Shown: positions 56,745-64,000 of the stretch, piece by piece | Numbering within the stretch: the first letter of the stretch is position 1 | Layout of the letters: every line of letters begins with the position of its first letter | Origin: Anastrepha obliqua | Taxonomy: Eukaryota; Arthropoda; Insecta; Diptera; Tephritidae | Length of the DNA stretch: 64,000 nucleotides | NCBI RefSeq assembly: GCF_027943255.1 | Contig: NC_072896.1 | Coordinates: forward strand, 2,232,001 to 2,296,000 | Direction: 5' to 3' | Program-made: the position numbers and the translations under genes | The notes under the pieces: generated by a model | Database searches by the model: none | Told to the model about the DNA's origin: nothing | What the model saw: only the letters and a program-made list of their open reading frames with translations

Positions 56745-57375
56745 AATTGGTCCTTTGTGGACGATACTGGTCTTTCACACTCGATGGATTTGTTCCCGCA
56801 TCTGAGAAGAGTGATTTCAGAAAAAGCATTACATCCAATCAATTCTACTGTTTGGTGTGATTTATAGTCTGATAGGATTCAAAGAAGAAAATAAAAAGGC
56901 TGTGACTGTCAATGGATTTTTAGTGGCCTGAGCTTGAAGGAATTAAACATAGACGACTTTTATTTTCAACCGGATGTAGCCACAAGTCACGCAACACAAG
57001 AAAACATTGCATTATTGCGATCTAAGTTTCCCGGTCGATTAATTTTGCGTAATGGTGACATAAACTGACCACCAAGATCATGTGTTCTAACTCCATTAGA
57101 CTACTTTTTGTGAGGTTTTTTGAAAAGTAAAATTTAAGTGAAAAAGCTGAACATTGAGGTTGCTCAACCCAATGCGATATTGGGTGAGTGAGAGCTTAAA
57201 AATATTAATTTTCGTATGGAAACCTGTGGACCTGCTTATTGTGAGCATTCATTTTTCACATATATGTCATTTTTAAGATCCGTATTTTGAATAAAAATAG
57301 CGAAAAATGAAGTAATCTTAATTTGTACATGTTTTGTTATAAAACAACATCTGGGCACGTCGTTGTTGTGTATAC
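56745..57375 (+). pseudogene. DD41D mariner relic
   Basis: Plus-strand text: ISEKALHPINSTVWCDL near 56812-56865 (VTVWCG region), KELNIDDFYFQPDVATSHAT near 56937-56996 (second Asp kept, QQDGA now QPDVA), PGRLILRNGDIN, then PPRSCVLTPLDYFL near 57072-57112 (third Asp kept). TGA and TAA stops interrupt it. The 3' end, ACAACATCTGGGCACGTC near 57345-57362, matches the subterminal end of the 39.57-kb element. The 5' part and left TIR are lost. Confidence 0.75.
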
Positions 57376-57442
57376 AATAATTTTTCTAGCAGTGTACACA
57401 TGAGAATTTGCATTTTTTTCCCATCCTCAGTCCACCATAGGT

Positions 57443-57472
57443 CACTCAGTCAGTCAGTCAGCCAGTCAGTCG
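57443..57472. repeat. (CAGT)n tetranucleotide repeat
   Basis: CACTCAGTCAGTCAGTCAGC followed by CAGTCAGTCGG; imperfect in the middle. Confidence 0.85.
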
Positions 57473-57544
57473 GTGTGAAAGCATTCATAGGGACTTATCC
57501 TTATATTGTTTGCATATTAATTAGGCTGTTAGCTTTGGCTAACG

Positions 57545-57973
57545 TTGATGAGCGATGTTGCGCAATACGAGCGAACTGAAACCAGACCAACGAATTCCCA
57601 TACAAGTGGCAATACAAAATTGACAACAAATACCAAGAATAGATATTACAAAATGCTAGAAAAACAATGGTTCATAGAGACGATTGCAAAGGGGCAAAGA
57701 GCAGCGCACAGTGGTAGGTGTCATAAGCAGGCTAGCACAGGCAACAGCAGAGCGAAAGGGTCCTCGTTGCGCTTGTTACTGTTGTTGGTAGTAGTTTGCA
57801 TTTCTTTTATGCAATTGACACAATTTGCATATGCAAACAAACAAGCAGGCATCATAAACACGTACACCCATTGCCATGCAGCCGAACCAAGTCACACTTG
57901 CGAGTATACGCAGACTGACCTCTTGCCGTGCTCCTGCTTACAATGGCTCTCTTGTCGCATATGTTTGCAATGA
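57545..57973 (+). CDS. Unidentified 142-codon ORF with hydrophobic segment
   Basis: A plus-strand frame beginning MMSDVAQYERTETRPTNSHT. Residues about 76-98 (LRLLLLLVVVCISFMQLTQF) would form one membrane segment, with a basic stretch before it and a cysteine-rich end. I recognise no family. Nothing upstream or downstream supports transcription, and codon use cannot be judged without a host gene for comparison. Chance is the likeliest explanation; a first exon of a host gene is the alternative. Confidence 0.15.
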   Translation: MMSDVAQYERTETRPTNSHTSGNTKLTTNTKNRYYKMLEKQWFIETIAKGQRAAHSGRCHKQASTGNSRAKGSSLRLLLLLVVVCISFMQLTQFAYANKQAGIINTYTHCHAAEPSHTCEYTQTDLLPCSCLQWLSCRICLQ

Positions 57974-58989
57974 AAATATTTGCATATGCTAAGGCGACTC
58001 TGTACAACCGCAAATCTGGCTATGCAAATACGATTCAAATCGTTTGCAGCTATCGATTTGGTTATAGTGATCGTTTCGTTTCTCCCCTTCCTTCAATATT
58101 CTTACGTCAAATGCACCGCGAGGGTTTTCTAATAGTGGTTGGGGAATGTTTTGTAAAAGAAACAAAAAGAAAGTAAAAGTAGTGGGAGATGCTGCACTAT
58201 TTCATATCGTAATTTTTTTTCTAAAGCAGCGAGAAAATGAGGGAGAAAATTTAATTTTGACACTATTTCTAGTATTAATGACAGAGCGGAATGCATATTT
58301 GCTTATTCGCCGTGACGAAAGTCACTTAGAGCAGTTTGTTCCACATGCTATAAACTTTATATTTTTCTTACAACACCGTGCGACAAGAATCAACGCTTTT
58401 TGTTATTTAAGAAAAATTTCATATGCGCGTGGAAGTATAGATTTTAATGAGTACCTTAATGGCGCATCCTCTCATCAATGTAATTTTCTCAAATACCTTT
58501 TTTATGTACTTATACTCGTTTTTTCGTTTCGTTGTTCTTCAACATTTTGAAATACTAATTTTCCGAATTTCCATATCTGAAGTTTGTTCAAAAAAGCGTT
58601 GTGACGTACAAGGCCATTATAATGTAAGTAATACAAGGAATATTATTTAAATAACCGAATTAAAATATTACTAAGGGGCTCTGCTAAATGTTGATATGCA
58701 GATCAGGAGCCTATAACATTGCACATCCCCCTCTTTGGCCCTACTACCGGCAAAAGCCCAGCACGTTTTTTCTCAGGTTTAGAAAATAACTTATACAATA
58801 AAATAAAAAGCCCACATACGCAAACATACTTGCAATTCGATATTTGTATATAGATTACGTAAGGTCATCGTTAAACATGACTCAAGGAAAAGTGATCATG
58901 GAATCGCTGAGTCTGCAGCTCCCACTAGCCGTACTACCCATAGATGGTATCACTAAGGTTATTAAATTTGAGGATCGAATTGGGCGATA

Positions 58990-59790
58990 AAGTAAAGTAT
59001 ACTTGCACTTGAAAGGAAGTTCCAAGAGTTTACAGTGTACTGATTGACAGAGGGCTGGAAGACACCCGAAGCATGGGCACTAGCCCCAAAACAAAGCGGA
59101 CTGTACCGATATGTAGGCTTCTCAGCATTTTTCAAGCGATCGTGTAAGCCATGCAGATATCAATTTGAACAGAAATCTCCTGACTGAGCGAACTGCCGAC
59201 ACACTGGCGGCACTCAAAGCGTTGTCATCCGTTGAGGTTAAGTCCTCAGTGGTCCTTGCGTGCATCGAGAAATTGAACTTGCTGAGAATGTAATATCGAA
59301 TGCGGCTTCCAGGACACTGGAGTGTAAGTGGGAGCTAACATTGGTAAGAGAGGCTGCGGCCTTTTTATTAAAAGTACCCGAGCTCTTTCTAATTATAAGA
59401 CAACACAACATCACAGAAAAGCTTAGAAGTGAAGAGCTAATGCTAGGAGACGTGAGCTGACACCAAACTGTGGAGCTAAGTCAGATGAAGTACTTACCGG
59501 GCGGGTAAAATCACGGGAGAGGTGGGCAACCCATAACCTTCCCTCATGATAAACCGTCACTGGTCACGACAGACTACGTAGTCATCTGCACAGTACTGCT
59601 GTTTCTATTACTATTCCCCGAAGACTCCAGTACACCTTCTCTTCGAATGTGATAATCCCAACCGGATGCGACAGGAGATAGGCACGTACTCTCAGTCTAG
59701 CCCAGCTCTATCGTCGATTTATTAAACGGAACTCAGCTTGGATGAGTTACTATTAGAGGACACAAAAGACTATGAGATCGAAATGCAAGC
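58990..59790 (+). pseudogene. RNase H-type LINE relic
   Basis: Plus-strand fragments: DTLAALKALSSVEVKSSVVL and ACIEKLN (59195-59275) resemble the 'SDSQAA..AL.S..VKS.LVL.C...L' RNase H segment. Later TPVHLLFECDNPNRMRQEIG (59630-59685) resembles the Cys/His C-terminal domain 'ETPEHLLFEC', and LSLDELLLEDTKDYEIEMQ the end. Frames change repeatedly. It is a third or fourth I/LOA-like copy in the window, strongly decayed. Confidence 0.5.
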
Positions 59791-61067
59791 CCCATTTTCA
59801 TTCATTTTTCATTTTGTTTGATATTTTTTATACATTTTATTTCTTCCAATTTTTTTCTAAAAGCTTGAGGGTGTATTTCTGCGACAATTTAGGATTAAAA
59901 AAAATTTCAAAAAAAAACTTTCGCTGTGGAAAAAGGCTATTCGGTAATACATTAACCATTTGTGTCGTGCAATTTTTATGAGACAAAAGCGACACCCCGA
60001 GGGTTCGGGAATTCTCTGACAATCGATTCTATGCTACCATAATGATCCAAATTTATATTCGACCAAGGTCTCCCTGCAGCAGCGAATTTATTTGTGCTGG
60101 TACATTCACAAAAACAACAGCCGTGTTCTTAAAACCTTAAAACTGCTAATCCTTCCTTCATTGGAGTGAACGCCTGGTCATAGCAATCAAATATGTAGGA
60201 CAAATAAACCCGCCGAAAATAACAAATACCTCTACTGCACACACATCTACTACAAGATAAATAGAAAATGGCTAGCATCGAATGCATTAAAATAAAACCC
60301 ACGCGCATACAGTCATACCAAGCGCTCGAGTACATAAATTTATAATAAAATGCATTATTATTAGATGCTGCATAAAAGCCAACCAACCACTAACCACAAC
60401 CCATGAGCCGGCAAACACGCCAACCGCCAGTCACTAGTCAGCCAACAACCCAATTGAAAAAACCCACACAAACAAAGAATCAACGAAACAAGCAAGCAGC
60501 CAGCCAGCCATCATTCACACATTCATTCGCTCACTCGCACACTCACTGAGGCAAAGCACTAAGTAGAAACAATGAGAAAATCAACAACAATAGCAAAGGC
60601 TGCTGTAGCCAACCATTATCGCTGACATGACAAGACAAATTTAGATTTATTGTGACATCAATGGAGCGAATAGAAATGGAAATGAGACTAAAATTGTGAG
60701 TACTCCCAAGTACGGCAGCCGCCTGAATTTGCAGCGCTTGAAATAGAAAGTCAGGCGTGAAACGTTAAAGCTTTTCCAGGAATATGCAGTTTAAATTAAG
60801 GCATTAAAATTGCAAAAGCTTGCGTTGGGGTGGATGGAAGGAAAGTGAAAAGAAATGCAATCTATAATTTTTTGTAGCGTGTTAAATTACAATAGCGATA
60901 AGGGGGATGTATGCACGCTGGGCTGGCAAGACTCGGATGAATTGCAGAAGAAGTCACATGTCCGGGGTGTGGTGGTAGATAATGTATGTATTTGGGAGCC
61001 ATGGAGACCTATAACGAGCTGAACGAAGGCTCACGCATGTTGAGGAAATTGTCCATACTAAATACCT
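59791..61067. other. Apparently unique sequence
   Basis: No recognised gene. A stretch at 60480-60550 is rich in short AGCCAGCC, TTCATTCGCTCACTCG-type repeats. Confidence 0.4.
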
Positions 61068-61475
61068 TCTGTCAAAAAAGTACCGGCAATTGATTACTTA
61101 AAAAGTGCGTTGAAAGGGGTAATCAAAATTCGAAACAAATGTCCGATAATAAAGAAGGAGTACTATTTGGGCAAAATACAACGTTTGAAAGAGCAAAATT
61201 ATCGAAAAGGTTAGACATGTAAAAAAAGCGCAAATTTTGAACCATGGTAACGCGTCAGCTCAACGAGATCTCATAGTCTTAGATTTCTATTTTACCAAAA
61301 TTTAATAAACTACCACTTCGACGTACCCATTTTCAGATGATAAAAGACATATCCAGAAATTCGTAGCAAGAACTGAGGCCTACTTCGGAAAACACGGTCG
61401 AAACATGTTTTGCTGATGGGATTTTTCGAAAGGTACTCACTTTGAAGACAATGTAATAAATTTGAATATATAATA
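61068..61475 (+). pseudogene. Probable mariner relic
   Basis: The left side starts TTCTGTCAAAAAAGTACCGG near 61068, which looks like a mariner terminus. Near 61305-61440 the text LPLRRTHFQMIKDISRNS, QELRPTSENTVETCFAD resembles the 'KGTRF..IEDI..NSLRELK.I....FEKCFADW' C-terminal part of DD34D transposases. The catalytic core is missing and I could not find the right TIR. Confidence 0.4.
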
Positions 61476-61726
61476 AATATTTTTCGTCTTATTAATAAAA
61501 CTTATTGATATACTAATTTTGAATTTTTTTTTTGGGTCAAATGTTTTTACAGTCGATCTCACTTAATTTTGGGACTTTTAAATTCGTTGGTGTCTGCGAT
61601 TGTCTCCAGCTATCGAGGCGGTGGTATTTAAAAATGGAACTAGGGCCTCTGAGCCCTCATTTATTTCTACATAATAGTTTAAAAAAATGAGGAAGCTATC
61701 CATACAAAAAGTTAAGTTTAAGCAAA

Positions 61727-62257
61727 TACGAAGGTCGTTTGAAAAGTACGTGCAAAGTCAGAAATATGGCACTGCTGGTACGTATCGAAGTTATGTTAGT
61801 TAATTAGTAGCATCTCTTGGAAGAACGCACAGCAAGTTTTCACCAGAGTGATTTTCAAAAACTGGACGAAAAAGTAATTCATGTGTGGAATTGCACGCCT
61901 CAGCCGTTGTGGTACCAAATTAATGAAAATAGAGTTCCAACTCGTTTCATATCCCTCCTATGGCCCATACTTGGCTTCCTCGGATCCCTCGGGCTCTTAT
62001 TTGTTCCCCAATTAGAAAAAAATGGCTGGCGATAATAAGATTTTATTCAAACGAGGAGGTGATTGTAAAACGAATGGTTATTTTCCAGATTTGGCAAATC
62101 TCATAACTCGGAAGGAACCAACCAACTAGAACAGCGTTAGACGAAGTGTATTTTAGGTTTAGTAGACTATGCTGAAAAATAAACAAGGTTTGCTCCAAAC
62201 AATTAAATTTTTTTTTTTTTTTTTTTTTTGGCACGTACTTTTCAAACGATCCTCATA
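61727..62257 (+). mobile_element. Internally deleted mariner, 531 bp
   Basis: TACGAAGGTCGTTTGAAAAG opens at 61727 and its inverted repeat (TATGAGGATCGTTTGAAAAG on the minus strand) closes at 62257; both continue into TACGTGC. The interior retains a decayed transposase C-terminus in shifted frames: YSPYLA near 61960, KMAGDNKILF and TNGYFPDLANLIT near 62075. The catalytic core is deleted. A run of 22 T (62208-62229) sits just inside the right TIR. Confidence 0.8.
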
Positions 62258-62911
62258 TGCTGCAAAAATATTAAAATACAGAAATTTTGAACTTCTACAA
62301 AGTTATTGGTACTATTTTGACAAAAGGTGTAATCAAAAATCAAGAAAGTGTATGTAGTACAAGGGAATATGTTTGTGTGTGCTCGCGTCACATAATCACG
62401 AACTCATTTGAGCAATCAGAAGAGGGTGGTGACAGCCATGCACCCTCTTCAAGCGTTGAAGGGTGGCGACGGAAGCGAACTCCCTCTGTCTTTAAATGTC
62501 TATTCCACTTGCAAAAGCTTCCACTTTCACAATTTCACTTTAAAAAATTACTATATACCATTCAGTGATGTGTATGCTCGTATGTTAGGCCTCGCCTTGT
62601 CTTTTTCGCAAATTCTTCATTTACACTTAAATTGCGTGGAAATTTTATCCTCATACTCGTTTGCGCATCTCATTATTGCTTTCAACCCCCCAGCATCTTT
62701 CCTCCCGCATAGCGGCTGTTGCACTTTCTTTGCAAACACTCTAGGGTGCTTTCCATTAGCGGGTTTCCCAAATATTTTATGTTTGAAAAAACTTTGTGTA
62801 TTTAATTTCATTTGACTAAATTCTTCATAAACGTAACCGGATGCTTTCATGCAATTTTCCCTTTTTAGCGTGCAACTCGAAGCCAAATGTCTATTTCTAT
62901 ACAGTTTTTAT
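62258..62911. other. Unassigned sequence
   Basis: A 135-codon plus frame (62408-62815) has no known motif. No element recognised. Confidence 0.35.
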
Positions 62912-63842
62912 CTTCATACATATGAAATGAGACTTTTTTCAATTTCAAACGTTTATTAACAAAAAATGGTTACAAATTTAATATTCAAAATAATAGCCAT
63001 CGCTAGCGACACATTTTTCCCATCACTCAGGCATTTTTTGGATGCCGCGCCAAAAACATTGGCCGTCTTTGGCCGCAAACCAATCATCGAGCCATTTTTT
63101 GGCTTCTTCGTGAGAATTCAAGCGCTGTTCGGAGAGTGCGTGGCCCATCGATGCAAACAAATGATAATCGAAAGGCGCCAAGTCTGGTGAGTAAGGCGCA
63201 TGCACCAGCGGTTCCCAATCGTACGTCTCCACCAATTCCCGGGTCGCTCTTGTTCGATGTGGCGGTACATTGTCATCAAGAAAAAGAAAAGAATTAAATC
63301 GGCGTCACAGATCGGCATATTCTGGGCGTTTTCGGTGTACAGCGCTGTTCAAATCGGCCAATTGTAGTTGGTAGCGTACACCGTTAACTGCTTCACCTGG
63401 TTTTAATAGCTCGTACCAAATCATACCACGCTGATCCCAGAAAACACACAGCATTGCCTTGCGGCCGAAGCGTTTTGGTTTGGCCATTGTTTTTGGCTTT
63501 TAGCCGGGCGGACCATACGATCGTTTACGCTTGAGATTGAAGAAATACACCCATTTTTCATCACTCGTAACGATTCGATGCAAAAAAGACTTCCTTTTGA
63601 ACCGGGAGACCAGCATTTCACAAGTGGTTTTTCGATGTCCGCAAATCGTAGTTTGAAGGCACGAAATTCGACATTTTTAAGAGCGACCAAAATGCATTGT
63701 TGTATCAAACGTAACAAACAATGAACTGAATATTGTTGGCAGATGACAGACGAAAAAAACAAGACATTTGGGAAGGTTTAAAAATACTCCTAGCGACATT
63801 TATGGACTAATAGCTCAAAGTCTCATTTCATAGGTATATACC
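62912..63842 (-). mobile_element. DD34D mariner with internal deletion, 0.93 kb
   Basis: The right end is GGTATATACC at 63833-63842 with TCTCATTTCATA inside it; the left end, CATACATATGAAATGAGACT near 62915, is its diverged inverted repeat. At 931 bp it lacks about 0.3 kb of a full mariner: the N-terminal DNA-binding half of the transposase is mostly missing. The 244-bp element at 14019 is a smaller derivative of the same family. Confidence 0.85.
62945..63700 (-). pseudogene. DD34D transposase pseudogene, N-terminally deleted
   Basis: Minus-strand pieces: RIVTSDEKWVYFFNLKRKRS near 63570 (first Asp), then a stop and KPKTMAKPKRFGRKAMLCVF, DQRGMIWYELLKPGEAVNGV (63500-63390), LDDNVPPHRTRATRELVETY near 63275-63220 (second Asp), and YSPDLAPFDYHLFASMGHAL near 63195-63135 (third Asp). 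It closes with WLDDWFAAKDGQCFWRGIQK. Thirty-four residues separate the second and third Asp. Frames change between blocks. All three catalytic residues remain, so inactivation comes from shifts, stops and the missing N-terminus. Confidence 0.85.
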
Positions 63843-64000
63843 GTAGTTGGATCATATTTCCTGCCTCTTCTCCTTATCGTAGATGTGCTTATAATGTAGA
63901 TGTGCTTGGCTCAGTGGGAAGTTAGAACAGTGACTAGCCGCATCACATAACTCTTTTGACAGGCTACAGGGAGTCCAAAGGGCTTATTTGATCCAAGTTG

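Larger units (their letters stand above)
57376..58989. other. Unassigned sequence with one conspicuous ORF
   Basis: No recognised gene. It holds a CAGT tetranucleotide repeat and the 142-codon frame listed separately. The 134-codon frame at 58146-58550 has no known motif. Confidence 0.35.

Noticed and set aside
58146..58550. 134-codon ORF
   Set aside because: No known motif and AT-driven composition.
62408..62815. 135-codon ORF overlapping minus-strand frames
   Set aside because: No domain, no conserved pattern; treated as chance.

Overview
The window looks like non-coding, transposon-dense DNA from a higher fly, most likely a tephritid fruit fly. The reasons are the AT-rich background, the (CA)n and (TTG)n microsatellites, the lack of any recognisable host exon, and above all the repeat families: rosa-like DD41D mariners, DD37D (maT-like) and DD34D mariners, a tRNA-derived SINE, RTE-, R1-, Jockey- and I/LOA-type non-LTR retrotransposons, and a Helitron. 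The species call is inference from family resemblance; no host gene confirms it. I saw no bacterial-type operon, CRISPR array, rRNA or intact tRNA gene.

Layout. 0.2-0.43 kb and 1.44-1.66 kb hold SINE copies, the second with a 16-bp target duplication. A LINE 3' fragment lies at 1.7-1.9 kb and a DD41D mariner at 2.2-3.5 kb. At 4.67-4.72 kb a 21-bp scrap of an RTE 3' end sits between 14-bp direct repeats. A DD37D element (4.8-6.1 kb) and the best SINE copy (6.1-6.4 kb) follow. 8.6-9.3 kb is an RNase H-bearing LINE relic, 10.0-10.2 kb an RTE end, 12.1-13.35 kb a DD34D mariner with clean TIRs. 13.8-14.7 kb is a diverged tandem repeat split by a 0.24-kb mariner deletion derivative, next to an RTE fragment (14.7-15.2 kb). 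A mini DD41D element (17.27-17.65 kb) abuts a SINE head. A 2.5-kb Helitron occupies 18.01-20.56 kb.

22.4-24.1 kb is an RTE RT region; 28.2-29.3 kb an RNase H LINE; 29.9-32.7 kb a nest of R1-type, Jockey-type and a 734-bp Transib-like element; 33.0-33.76 kb a young RTE fragment with an open frame and target duplication; 35.65-35.77 kb a 98-bp CAA-tailed insertion; 36.4-37.5 kb a DD37D relic; 39.57-40.18 kb a deleted DD41D; 42.05-42.26 kb a mariner relic; 42.56-44.0 kb an RNase H LINE; 45.63-46.63 kb an RTE copy with another LINE nested in it; 47.9-48.3, 51.2-51.5, 52.67-53.94, 56.7-57.4, 61.07-61.47, 61.73-62.26 and 62.91-63.84 kb are further mariner copies or relics; 59.0-59.8 kb is a LINE relic. 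The stretches between are apparently unique intergenic or intronic DNA.

No autonomous element survives: every transposase, RT or RNase H region seen is frameshifted, stopped, truncated or internally deleted. The interest lies in the insertion history: precise target duplications, a reconstructable empty site inside a Jockey frame, nested insertions, deletion series within mariner families, and a SINE whose 3' end resembles that of an RTE LINE here.
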